From positions 396,001 through 460,000 of the forward strand of contig CAUWAG010000014.1 of NCBI GenBank assembly GCA_963556695.1: 64,000 bases of DNA, written 5' to 3'. Under the pieces are notes generated by a model. The model saw only the letters and a list, made by a program, of their open reading frames with translations, was not told the DNA's origin and searched no databases. Both the position numbers and the translations under genes were made by a program. Below, in pieces: positions 43,161 to 53,686 of this stretch. Origin of the DNA: Anthostomella pinea. Taxonomy: Eukaryota > Ascomycota > Sordariomycetes > Xylariales > Xylariaceae. Numbering within the stretch: position 1 is the stretch's first letter; each line of letters opens with the position of its first letter.

Positions 43161-44195
43161 TCACACGGTTGATGGATCCACTCGACTGCGTCTCAATCCC
43201 GTTACCTGGGCTCTGTGTTTCCGACTCTTTGGTGCCCGTTGTTTCTCGTGACCCTTCCTGAATTCTTGATGCCGACGGTCATTGCCAGGCGCCTCCTGGT
43301 GGGACTTCCCGTGCTCTTGCTTCTGGTAACAGTTTGACTTACTTGTATCACTGCCCTGGACGAATGCAGTATATGAGCCACGAGTGCTAGCATTCTCAAG
43401 AAACCAAGGAGGTTCGGCCTGTTCAGGGGTTGCACCCTCGCCGGTGTGAGGTCTTGATACTAGGCGGAACAGCTCCCCAGATTCCAACTCTTTTGGTTTC
43501 CCGGCGTAGTCGCGACCCCGTTCTGCTGACTGATCATGCGCTGCATCAAGTTCTTCTTTGAGCTTCCGCTCTGCGCGCTGCGCATCGTGCAGCTCTCTGG
43601 TCAACTCTCGCTCCCGGGCATTGGAGTCATCAAGCTGCTTCCGTAATTCATCAATCTCGTCTTTGGTCTCCTTAATGAGTAGCTTCTGGTCGGCACCGGC
43701 CTCCTTGAGGCAGACGTTCTTCTCTTGGAGCGCTCGGATCTTGTCCTTAAGCGACCGTATCTCGCGCTGGCATTCGTAATGCGCTGCGGAAATATCCGCG
43801 CTATTCTTCTGCGCTGACCCAAGTTCCTGCTCTCGCCTTTCGAGGTCGGAGTCTGGCTGGACGATTTGCTGTGGCGGCTCCTGCTGTCTCTGTTCCACAC
43901 ACTGGGTAGCGTTATCTCCATTCTCCCCATCAGAGTCTGAGCTAGCATCATCCGAGTCTCTGATATTCTGGTGCGCATGCGTGCCGCTGCGTGGTCCGGA
44001 AGTGGATGTTGTAGATGATCGTGTGCTCTTCTGTAGTCTTTGGTCCAGCTCGCTGACGCGGCTACATAAGCCCTTCTCGATCACTTCGAGTTCGCGCTCG
44101 CTGCATGCGGTAGATGCCTGATTGAGACTACCCCACGACGAGTGCTCGATCCGATCCCTGAGCTCCCGAACACGATTGCCGTTGGACGGTGCCAT
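43161..44195 (-). CDS. Coiled-coil protein, 344 aa, unknown function
   Basis: ATG at 44195 opens an uninterrupted minus-strand frame to a stop at 43161-43163. Residues about 1-60 are polar with a short helix (RELRDRIEHSSWGSLNQAST). Residues about 60-120 are Ser/Asp/Gln-rich (DSDDASSDSDGENGDN). Residues about 115-240 form a long coiled coil with heptad pattern (REIRSLKDKIRALQEKNVCL, DEIDELRKQLDD, ERELTRELHDAQRAERKLKE). The tail is basic and His-rich (RRHQEFRKGHEKQRAPKSRK). No enzymatic or DNA-binding domain is recognised. It is long, clean and free of stops, unlike its surroundings, which argues for a real gene. A structural or scaffold role is inference only. Confidence 0.65.
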   Translation of the reverse strand: MAPSNGNRVRELRDRIEHSSWGSLNQASTACSERELEVIEKGLCSRVSELDQRLQKSTRSSTTSTSGPRSGTHAHQNIRDSDDASSDSDGENGDNATQCVEQRQQEPPQQIVQPDSDLERREQELGSAQKNSADISAAHYECQREIRSLKDKIRALQEKNVCLKEAGADQKLLIKETKDEIDELRKQLDDSNARERELTRELHDAQRAERKLKEELDAAHDQSAERGRDYAGKPKELESGELFRLVSRPHTGEGATPEQAEPPWFLENASTRGSYTAFVQGSDTSKSNCYQKQEHGKSHQEAPGNDRRHQEFRKGHEKQRAPKSRKHRAQVTGLRRSRVDPSTV

Positions 44196-44382
44196 TCTGG
44201 ACAGGTCGACGGTGAATTCTGGTGTCGATTGCGAAAATTGGATGCTTAAGATGTGTGCTAAGACGGATCACTTCGCAAATGAATCAAAAGGGCTCCCGAT
44301 GCTTTGAAATCAGAAGTTGGGTGTCCAATGTCGACACCTGCTGGAATCTACACGAGAAGTAAGTCGACTCAGCGCCTGCTCC

Positions 44383-45000
44383 TTACCGGCTGTCGCCCCC
44401 GAATGCCCTTCGGCAACGACAGCGGGGTATGGCTGCGGAACCATGCATTGCATACCAGCCTGGTTCCCGATGGAGTCTTATTGGGTCGCGAGAGGCAATG
44501 GAAATTGCTAGGTCCAGTAACATCTCAATCTTGAAGTCGTTGTACGCCCGTATCTTTGTTTTGCAACGTGACAGCTGCATCCATGGTTGGCCAAACTGTA
44601 TTGGATCATGCCAGTGAAAATAACTTGGCGGTGTCTTGGGGACCAAGTCTTCACCGAAGATTTCATCTCCCGTACGGTCATGCATTGCAACGTAAAAATG
44701 GAAGGCAACGTGTCCCATCTTCCGAGCGAGAACAAACCCAAGTCTAGAGTTTTTGAACATCTGCGAACCCTGAGAAGTCCCCAGCGGACCTGATACGGCT
44801 TGGTCGACTTTGATAGGCGGCGATACCACATCCCACGTGATACCATGCAGCAGGACGGAATGGGGCAAAATGGCGTATGGCTTGGAAGCCAAGGCAATCA
44901 GCTTCAGCCGCACGGTGAGATTTTATCAACCTGAGAAGGCCTGACTCATCTTCGACCGCACACTGCTTTCGATATCCATGGGTTACGAAAGCCTGCGTGC
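44383..45000 (-). CDS. Hypothetical protein, probably two exons
   Basis: A 176-codon minus-strand frame (44913-44383) has protein character (SRLGFVLARKMGHVAFHFYV, TPPSYFHWHDPIQFGQPWMQ) and ends at a stop at 44383. It has no ATG at its beginning. A short upstream frame from ATG at about 44978 (MDIESSVRSKMSQAFSG) ends near a GTTGAT that could be a donor, so a two-exon gene is plausible but unproven. If it starts inside the frame, the first ATG is near 44757 (MFKNSRLGFVL). No family is recognised. It is divergent neither with nor from the coiled-coil gene; both lie on the minus strand with about 190 bp between them. Confidence 0.3.
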
Positions 45001-45281
45001 ATGAACTTGTCTATGTAGGAATAGACCATCACAGTGTCGCAACATGACAACGCGGACCGGAGATGACCAGCGCTCCCTGGCATGCTAGAATGCGTGGCCC
45101 AGGGACACCCGTTACTTTGTTCCCAGCGTCATGAGTCCCACTGCTGCGTTACGGCTAGTTGATAACGACGCGTCTTTCTACAACCCGCCCGTAGGTACGG
45201 GGTGGCAGCCCTTACTTTTGCGTCGACCTGAGCAGCAACAGTGTTTTCTTCACCAACATAGATCCTAGCAACCGGAAGTCG

Positions 45282-46720
45282 ATGGAGAGCTTAGATCCCT
45301 CAACCCTGCTCCCGGGCGCCTCAAGGGTCCTGTTCAATGGTCAGCGCCGGCTGTATTTCGATCACTCGACACACCTAGAAATCAACATGCCGCGCGCCGC
45401 CTGGCTCGACGTGCTTAAGACGTGTCGAGTCCCGCCGACGGCGATCGAGCTCCTGCATGAAAATAACGGAGGCTGCTTCCAGCACGTATCATACTGCAAT
45501 GATAATCCCCGCTCTCCTTGCGAAGCAGCCTTCTCTGACTCAACACCTTGTGCATACCACGTCTGCTTCAAACTCTGCCAGTGGGTATTTGAGCACTTCA
45601 TATACGCTCGTTACGACTTCCACACATGCACCACTTTCATTATGGTCGAAGGCACGACCGCCGAGCGCCAGGTCCAGCGACTTCTCGTCCAATTCCATGA
45701 GCAAGGCCCACGCGATACAGATCTTTTCGCCATTCTCCACGCGCTGGCTTGTGTATGGGCGGAAGAGGTCGAGCAGGAGGCTGGAGGCTCGACTTCGACA
45801 CGCAGAAGTTCGAGTCGCTAACCGGGGTGTCTTCGCTGCAATTCGGCGGCTTCAAACCAATCCCCAGGGAAAATCTGGAGCTCAGAACGGATATGGCGGC
45901 CAGTATAGACTCGCTGAGATGCGCCACTCGCGCATCAAAGCATGTGCCCGAGCTCCCATGTTCTTGAAAGATTCGCTTTGGCGCTTTCATGATTCTATCC
46001 GAGAATGGGGACACCTTCGGTTCGCCTTCATTAACGAAGCGAGAATGTCAGCAATTGTCAGATGCTCTAGACCAGCGCATAAGCCAACAGCATAGCCAAA
46101 CGGCGCGGATGGCCGACTTGATGGACCGCATCGCCGCGCAGTGGAATGTGGTGAACATGATGATCCAGCACTACAACAACGGTCTAGCCATCGACATGGC
46201 GCGAGACTCTCGTGCCGACAGCGTGCTCATGCGACGAATCGCTTTCGTGACGATCGTTTTCCTGCCGGCGACTTTCATGGCGACATCCTTCAGCATGGGC
46301 TTCTTCCAAGTGAGCGATGATGACGGGTCGTTGAGTGTCAGCCGTTGGGTATGGCTGAGTGTTGTCTGTGTGACGGCCTGCACAGACCTTCCCACATGAC
46401 AAGCGGATACTTCCCAATAGGGGAAGGATCTGACCAGAGGATCCCCTTAAAGGGGCAACCTCCCACTGTACCTATCTCTCTCTCTCTCTTCCTTTCCTCT
46501 CTAGTCTTGATATTCTCGTCAATAGAGTAATAGCTGCTTGCTGCCGGCCATGTCCCAGCTCCTCAGTACGCTCGCCGTGACAGTCTGTACTGTGTCGTTG
46601 ACAGGGCTGCTCGCGTGGCAGTACACACCCTCGGGAAAGCAGCTGTTGGAACTTCCTGGATTGAGACGATGGAGGAGAAGTGACGGGAAGGATAAGATAG
46701 ATGCCTCGAAGATGTGTTGA
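45282..46720 (+). pseudogene. CorA-like Mg2+ transporter-type protein, frame-broken
   Basis: ATG at 45282 opens 179 codons of a soluble N-terminal domain (LEINMPRAAWLDVLKTC, FEHFIYARYDFHTCTTF). The frame then shifts at about 45775-45790 to continue as WRLDFDTQKFESLTGVSS, meets a stop at 45965-45967, and resumes in the same frame as a helical stalk (LSDALDQRISQQHSQTARMA) and DSRADSVLMRRIAFVTIVFL-PATFMATSFSMGFF, the first membrane helix of fungal CorA-like proteins. A GTATGG donor at 46349 and an acceptor ending at 46558 join it to the second helix (LLSTLAVTVCTVSLTGLLAW) and a basic tail ending at 46720. The GMN motif of true CorA channels is replaced by SMGFF, common in fungal relatives. The mid-gene shift and stop suggest a dead gene or an assembly error. 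It converges on the GH79 gene. Confidence 0.65.
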
Positions 46721-46895
46721 TATTACACTGACACTTTACTCCGAACTGAGTTTTTCTTCGGTGAAATACCAGCAGATCGTCACAATCAAATCTTGCTTGC
46801 GATTTGCTGAAGAAAGCACCATCTGACTGGACTGATCTGAGAGTATCGCAACCTCAGTTATAAGAAGTGCCTTGACGGCATCAATCATAAGTCAG

Positions 46896-48505
46896 TCACC
46901 GCAAATACACAAGCAAAGCCTCACTAGCGCTCAAGGAGACCGTCGCCTGTCCACCGCTTACAGCCAAAGTCTCGAACGTCTCGGCCCCACTGGCAGTGCA
47001 AGTGCCATCAGTGAATGTCTGTCCCCCGAACGTAACAATTCCACCTTGATCAACCCTAGCCACCGCACTATCGCCAGTCAACCTCTTCGCCCTGACCGAG
47101 CTCCCCGTCAATCCACTCAGCACGAACGACTGGCTGCTCCGGGTCCCACTGCCTCCGTAGTAATCAGAGTTGTAAAGCAGGGCCCTCAGGGGTGCGCCAG
47201 CCGAGTCGAACGAGACGTAAGCTGCGTAATTTGTGGTACCGTCGTCGAGAGCTGTGAGGTACGCCGCGTTGGCCATGAGGGCGGTCGCCGCGTAAGCACC
47301 ATAGTAAGGCGCTCCCATGGAATAGCGGCCCCAAAAACAATATTGGCAAGCACCTAGGGTTCCGTGGTGGAAGTAGGTGCGTGATATGTTACTGTATGTG
47401 GCGCGGAGGACGTAGTTCATTGTCCAAAGTGCGGCTCCGAATGTGGGCGACACGGTCGCGGCACCTCCTCCGGATACTGCTCGACTTCGTCAGATTAGTG
47501 TCACCCAACTGGGGAAGAAAGACAAACCCGAATTTGTCTCTCCAAAGACGTATTGCTTCCCTTGTCCCAACGCAGCTGCCACGTCCGCGTCGAACACGTG
47601 CAGATTACTGGAGATGCTTGAGTGGCTCATAAGTGATGTAACAGTCCCTCCTGGATAGTTGTGATGAGCGTAATCCTTGACGTATTGCTTAACTGTCGCA
47701 TTCTCTGTCGCGATCAGCTCTGCCGCGCCCCATGTTGGTGGAGAATCGTTCGAGTTGCCAGCTTGGATAATCGCTGTCTTGCCTATGGCAGTGCCAACTG
47801 TGATGTCCCAGTTATCCTGCGACGCGGCATCAACCGCTGGTGTCCAGGTCCCAGAAGCGATAGGTTGACCAGCACTCGCGTAATCTAAAGGCGATCAGAT
47901 ACCACTAGCAGTCACCCAAACGGATTCGTTCAACTTACATTCAGGCTCATTCCCCAACTCAATAGCCAGAAGGTTGCTCATGTCCCCAACAGCTACCTTG
48001 GCAGCAGCAATCGTGTTCTGAATGTCGTCTTTGCCCCTATTCAAGCCGACGACCACACTGCCGCCATAGGTCGCTGCAAGGGTGAAGAAACTGGACCCAA
48101 ACGTCAAGCTGGCAGGGGCATCGGTTGCACTGGCAACAGTATACACGACGTAAGCCGATGTTGCGGAGTCATACACCGCGCGGTCCTGGGTGGTGCCACC
48201 AATGCGTATCGGCGGCCACACTCCGGTCAAATCCTTCCAGTTAGTGAGGCATTGGTTCGTGGCGGTGACGTTGGTGAAGTAGGACGGAAACGCAAAGAAC
48301 TCAAAGCTGTCAAATTATCAAGTCAGTGAGACCCAGAGAGATGATCTGACTCGGGAACCTACGAGATCCCGACTGGCGCTGGTTCCACTGGCGCATAGCT
48401 GTAGCTGCCTGTATGTGCCTGGCTGGGAATCGTGAAGCTGACTGCCGAGACAACACCATGGACGGCGACCCATAGTAGGGCCAGTTTTGCGAAGTGTTGA
48501 GCCAT
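46896..48505 (-). CDS. GH79-family glycoside hydrolase, secreted, 482 aa
   Basis: Exons on the minus strand are 48505-48363, 48306-47939, 47884-47528 and 47476-46896. The introns (56, 54 and 51 bp) all have GT-AG ends, and the summed 1449 nt is exactly 483 codons. The protein begins with a signal peptide (MAQHFAKLALLWVAVHGVVS-A). GISFEFFAFPSYF, then GVWPPIRIGGTTQDRAVYD, open the barrel. LLAIELGNEPEYYA gives the acid/base Glu (NEP motif), and YVFGETNS gives the nucleophile Glu. The C-terminal beta-domain ends in LAVSGGQATVSLSASEALLVY. These match fungal GH79 beta-glucuronidases, which remove glucuronic or 4-O-methyl-glucuronic acid from arabinogalactan or related glycans. The exact substrate cannot be told. 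Both catalytic residues are present and no lesion was seen. Confidence 0.88.
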
Positions 48506-49505
48506 GCTGCACGTGAAGAAGGATCAAGGGCTATGTCAAGTACTGCATAGCGGACACCACTCCTACTTATGATAGCTTGTTCCAATATGCACGTTTTCCG
48601 GAGATCTGGGCTCCGGTGCCCGATTGATAGGTCGATGCTACGTCTCGCATCCCCTTCGGTCATGACCCTGAGTGACAGCGAATCAGGGAGGGTACCGCAT
48701 GAGGCGCCATGCATAAGCATTCTGGGGTAAAAATATCGCGCGAATACGAATCAGGGATAGACTAGGGAACTTTGCTTTAATTGGTGGAATTATTGTTACA
48801 TTTTCTGAGCAGCAAAGCATTCGGCTTTTTGTTTCAAACATTCCGATAGCTTCTTTGCGATTGACAATAGGTTGTGGAAATCATCGAGCGATCGAAACTC
48901 ACAGCCTGAAGGGTTGCGACTCGCTGCACAGCGTCGCTGTATAGCAGGCCACAGCTGACCAACTACCCTGCCACAGCCCCGATCCCCTGCAAGAAACAAC
49001 CCTAGAAGACTAAGAGATTGAATCAGTATCGGGGAAGATGATCATCCACATGGATACTCTTCAGATAATGACGATGAGGTGCCAAGCAAGCCTGTGATAA
49101 AAAGGTCCGTGTTTGGGAGGGACCGGCTGGGAATGGCACCCGTGGAGAGTGTGTCGACGGAGAAAGCTGCACATTCGGAACCAGTGTTTCTGGAGCATGG
49201 ACTTGATGATGAGAAGCTGACAAGCTCGTTTCGGAAGGATGCGGCACACGCATCGACATTGGGGTGCCATGAAGTCGAGTGAAGAGGATATTTGGACTGT
49301 AGACATTGGTATACGATCCCGGATGAGAATGACGACATCGTTGGTTTCATTCGGTATATGTTTAGGTGGGTTGTAAGTGTCGGACAGCGTGTGGAAGGGT
49401 TCTTATGGTTTAAAATGTGTAATCTGGTAATTCCATGGATGTGTGTGTGTCTTGAAGGATCTGCTGTTGTGGGCTAGGTTGCGCCAAAATGCCCTACTGC
49501 ACCTG

Positions 49506-49560
49506 TTAGTACACTGCCACCTCCTTAAACGCCACGGTGGCTTGCGCGCCACTCAACAGT
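49506..49560 (+). repeat. Relic family G, copy 3
   Basis: ACACTGCCACCTCCTTAAAC, GCCACGGTGGCTTGCGCGCC, ACTCAACAG. See the copies at 6958-7010 and 24356-24404. The preceding AAATGCCCTACTG also resembles GAAATGCCCTATTG at about 24332. Confidence 0.65.
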
Positions 49561-49944
49561 AGGCAAGTTACTAGATAGGTCAGAACGTCAGATTTCAGTA
49601 CGCCAAGGGCATGAGGCTTCCAGCAAGGGCAGGTGAGCTCAAGTTGCACATGCGGTTGCGATCGATCAGGCCGGGAGATGCCTTGCAGACCAACCTCAGC
49701 TGCCACCCGGGTTATGATCACCGAGCTCACCGCGAATACAACGTCAACGAATCTGACCTTACTCTCATCCAATAGACCTGAGGGGGCAATATCTGCCAGG
49801 TGCTCCCATTAACACAGTCGAGTTTCCTTGCATCGAGAGATATTCACCTGAACTCCAAGCGTAAGAGGTTTGGGTACAATACCGTAAGCTATATAACTTC
49901 TGTTGCTCCTGGTTGAGGTACAAACGGGATATTATTACCTGCAA

Positions 49945-49962
49945 GTGTGTGTGTGTGTGTGT
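49945..49962 (+). repeat. (GT)9 microsatellite
   Basis: A perfect GT dinucleotide run of about nine units. Confidence 0.9.
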
Positions 49963-50721
49963 TCGTTTTTCAAGGACAAACAGCTGGAACTGACATTGGG
50001 TGGTAGCAAGATATTTGACCGTCAGCTTGCTTCCAACGAAGGCGACAGATCGTTGATGTTAATTGCCTTCAATTAATTCACCCAACCACCAGGCCGTTCC
50101 GAAGAACCCTTCCTCTACATTGTCCGGCACACGTAGTACCTCCCTTGGTGGCAAGGAGCGGTGCCTGGGGACCGACCATTGTGCTGCGCACAACGTGAAG
50201 CTATTCACCATAAGTCCATGACAGTATATATATCTACATCTACAAACAATGTTGTCTTTGACCGAACTGACTTGGATCTTAAGGGCTTGGTCTGGTGCAA
50301 CGCTGCCTGCTGAACCCAAGCTTAGGCTTTGTATGCTGATGGTCACTATGTTTTTTACAGTGCAGATTATTCACCATCATCATACAGATAGGCACATGAA
50401 TCTGACAAGCCGATAAGGAGTGCCCAAGGCGACAATGTATTGATACGAAGAGTGCTTGCATGCCAACACCACCTGCCAGCAGCAGACAAAGGAGTGGCAG
50501 CTCCAACATCTGCCTGCCGCGTGCACACTTTCGTTGCCCGTCAACCCGCGGCCCTCCCACCTACCAATTTTTTTTTTTCCAACCGCGAACCTCGTTTTGG
50601 TCCAAGACGCGTCTTCGTTCGCTCACTTGAATCTCCGTCCAGTTGCATCTTCGTCCAGCCTTTTCAACCACCAGCTCTCCCATCCCATATTGGAGTCTCG
50701 CATCGCACATCCAGTCTGACC

Positions 50722-52661
50722 ATGTCGTCCCTCCTCAATGTACCCGACATCCCCAAGGAGACTGTTAATAAGATCCTCACGGCCGCTGCACGAGTACGAG
50801 GCACCAAGCGCGCTGTCCGGCTACGACTTGTGAGTAGAGAATGGAACTCGCTAATTGAGATCGCCATATTCGATCCTGGCATCCTCGATCGCGGCGGCAT
50901 ACCTCGGGAGTACAACGGATCGCCTTCGAATGAGTTTTGGCGACAATACCTGAGCTATCGGGTGTTCAATGCCAACATGCCTCTTGCCAATGAACTGCGC
51001 ATGATCTTGCCGATCGCCCAAGATTGATTGATTGATTGTATTTATCGTGGGTGCAGTCCCTCAACAGGGCAATCCACGCCTCCCAGAGCCATTGCATCGC
51101 AAGGTTGTAGAGGTGTCAGTCTAGATACATTCAGATCCACGCACGAGCCTATCCTCGCTGTAGCGGTACCAATCTGGAGTGTCCAGATGGTTTTAGTCAA
51201 TACCCAAGCACAATTCTGTCAGAAAAACCCTCCTGTCCAGTGACAAAGCGACCCAATGAACCTCAGTCCTCTGGTGTACACATCGTTCCAGTAGCCGTTC
51301 GATATATGTCGCATTGGTGGGTGAAGTAGGTGTTTGTTATCTGCTGGCGAGGGAAACCACAAAGGGAAAAACCTCGCAGGAGTGGGTGTTGTGGAGACAA
51401 ACTGCTTGGCTATCGGGCTCTGCGATAAGGGGCCTCTCCATTGTCGTGTGCTGGTTGTCGACTCGCACAAGCCGGGTCAGAAGGGGGCCGATCGCCCAAG
51501 AGATCGTCAAGTCTCGCCATGGCAGTACTGATCGCTTGCAAGACGAGGTTAGCACTGGTGGCTTGCAAGAAGAGGCCCGAGCATGTGTTGGCGAGATATG
51601 CCGTCTCTATCTCCTCCCGCACCATCCCGTCCGAAACTACGCAGATCTACTGGATGTTGACGACCACCCCAATGAAAGCATCGATAAGGATTCCAATGCC
51701 TTCAAATACGCGCTATTGGAGGCGGCGCTTCATACCAATGATGTAGTCCTTGGCAAAAAGTTACTCGAACGGGGTTTGGGTCGTTGGGACAGTAATCGGT
51801 AAGTCAAGCATGGAGGGACACCCATCCTAGCGGAGAAGCAAACGAGTTTTTAACGTTAACGATTTTACCAGACCACGCAGGAAGAACTACCTAGCAATTG
51901 CCGCTTTCCAAGGGAACCTCGAACTGATGGGGCTGCTCGCGCAAGACCTTCCACCGACTGGATTGCTGGGCAATTGGAACCATCCCCGCCAATCGATTCT
52001 ACGCAAGGCCTACCAGGCCGCGGCAAATGGAGCTAGCGTCGACGCTCTGAGACTCCTCGATCGTACTCACCCTCGGAACAATGCATTTCTCCTCGAATGG
52101 GCCCTCGGACACACGACCTGCGACGAAATCTATGAGCACTGCGGTGGACTCGCGGGAAATGTCAACCCCAAAAGCCTTTCCGAGAGATTCTCAAGAGCGT
52201 CTAAACAGAATGCCACGCCACTCATGGAGCGTCTTGTACAACTGGGCGCCACCGTCAACAGAGACACCGATGAGAGATACGTGTGGGCGGCGAACGAATC
52301 CGAGGCCTACAATAGCCCGATCAGCCAAGCCGCAATTCGAGGTCATTACGAAGCGGTCAAGTTCCTGCTTGACCACGGCGCCATCATGGAACGTTCTCTT
52401 GAAGCAGCGGCGGCGTACGGTTCTCCCCGCGTCGTGCTTCTTCTCCTAGAACACAACCGGCACAGCCAACACGACCCTCACAACGATACCATTCTCCGCA
52501 ACGCACTAAGCAAGGCCATCATGAAGGAAGACGAAGAGCTCTGCCGACTGCTGATAAAGCACGGTGCGACCGTAGACAAGCGAACCAATCGACTGCTTGC
52601 GCGAAGAGCAAAAGAGGAGGGCCTGGATTCGATGGTGGGATTTCTCAAGCAATACGAGTAG
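50722..52661 (+). pseudogene. F-box-like/ankyrin protein, split by a LINE
   Basis: ATG at 50722 starts MSSLLNVPDIPKETVNKILT and RAVRLRLVSREWNSLIEIAI, an F-box-like helical start. The frame runs to PIAQD and a stop at 51025-51027, because a LINE fragment is inserted after 51023. Skipping 51024-51501 restores the frame at once (PIAQ-EIVKSRHG). A 73-bp intron follows at 51799-51871, then ankyrin-type repeats (YLAIAAFQGNLELMGLLAQD, SQAAIRGHYEAVKFLLDHGA, EELCRLLIKHGATVDKR) to TAG at 52659-52661. The three coding blocks (302, 297 and 790 nt) sum to 463 codons with no other lesion. F-box proteins recruit targets to SCF ubiquitin ligases, and F-box/ankyrin fusions are common in large Sordariomycete families. 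The present copy could make only a truncated peptide of 101 residues. Confidence 0.82.
51024..51486 (-). mobile_element. 5'-truncated LINE copy in the F-box gene
   Basis: The inserted 463 bp are flanked by the 15-bp direct repeat GCCGATCGCCCAAGA (51009-51023 and 51487-51501), a target-site duplication. Read on the minus strand the insert ends with a simple tail (AATC)4, as LINEs do. Its last 100 bp resemble the 3' end of the Tad-type LINE at 42480-42580: shared blocks are ACCTC.ACAACC.TGCGAT.CA, GGCTCTGGGAGGCGTGG and CCACG.TAAATACAA. The body beyond that is too different to be the same subfamily. Confidence 0.85.
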
Positions 52662-53615
52662 AGGACTGGAGCCATTGCGAGGAGAGGTCTTGAGGCAACG
52701 ACTTGAGATACTGAAGTTCATGTACAACTAGGGTCAATGATGAGAAACACATGCTGCACCGATAATGAACGCAACTGCATAAGTAAATGATTCACTTACG
52801 TGGCACCTTCGCAAGACATTTGGCCTAATCTGGTGACCAAGCTGGACTTCGGCGCTTTCCAGCATTCCTGCGGCCGGCACCCTGCTCCCCAGCTCGAGAC
52901 ACGAATCACGAGATGGCAGGTGCCGACATGGGAGAAGCTTAACCGTTGATGAGCCGGCCCGGTTTATGCGTCACGAGCGGTTCTGAACCTTGTTGCTATG
53001 TCATCCCAACTGGCAATGGCATCACATGCTAAAGGACACACTTCTGTCCACCTAAGCGATATAAACGTCGTATATGTTCAAATTAGATACCCAGGATGGT
53101 GATGGGTTATGAACTAGGGAGTATTTCGAAGACGACCTGCTGGTGCTGCTAAAACATACCGGGAGGCAGCAATCAGACGATCAAGCTTTATAGTACCAAT
53201 CGACCACTGTATCATTCATTGATTCATACGCGCAACGTGGTTCATGGCGGAGGTCCTCGTCTCAGCTTGGGGCGCGCAGAGTTTCACAATTCACCCACCT
53301 TCCCCCCTGGGCCTTTCCCCGGAGATCTGCAGACCCAGGAGCTAGGTAGAGATAAAGTTTGCCAAGATGCGTGGCATCCCGACCTGGGGCAGGAAGCCCG
53401 AAGTCCGGCCAAGGCATCAAAGATCATGACGTTGTTGCCTACTAAGTACCTAATTATCTGAAGTTTATCTGGCTTCCAAATGAGAAGGTGTGACACAAGG
53501 GGTGGGACGGGAGACTTTGTCTCACTTACTGTAACTTCCTTGTGCTCACCTCCTCATCTACCACGAACCACCAGATACAAACCACCATCATCGGCATGGA
53601 CGTGCCAAGACTTAA
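52662..53615. other. Intergenic, no gene seen
   Basis: Short frames on both strands without a domain. It includes the presumed terminator of the F-box/ankyrin gene and the upstream region of the SGNH hydrolase gene. Confidence 0.5.
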
Positions 53616-53622
53616 TATAAAG
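53616..53622 (+). promoter_or_regulatory. TATA-like box upstream of SGNH gene
   Basis: TATAAAG lies about 65 bp before the ATG at 53687, a usual distance for a fungal TATA element with a short leader. Confidence 0.4.
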
Positions 53623-53686
53623 CATTCCTCGCTCCACTGACCGCCGCACAGAATCCTCATAACTCTGTCTGATTCCGGGGACCAAA

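Larger units (their letters stand above)
48506..50721. other. About 2.2 kb without a clear gene
   Basis: A plus-strand open stretch at about 49022-49282 (IGEDDHPHGYSSDNDDEVPS, FGRDRLGMAPVESVSTEKAA) looks like the end of a coding region, but no start or continuation was found. Relic family G copy 3 lies at 49506-49560 and a (GT)n run at 49945-49962. An A/T-rich stretch at 50570-50580 contains a T9 run. The rest holds only short frames. Confidence 0.45.

Noticed and set aside
46896..48505. Plus-strand frames inside the GH79 gene (for example 46872-47357)
   Set aside because: They are antisense shadows; the minus-strand four-exon model accounts for all motifs and is in phase throughout.
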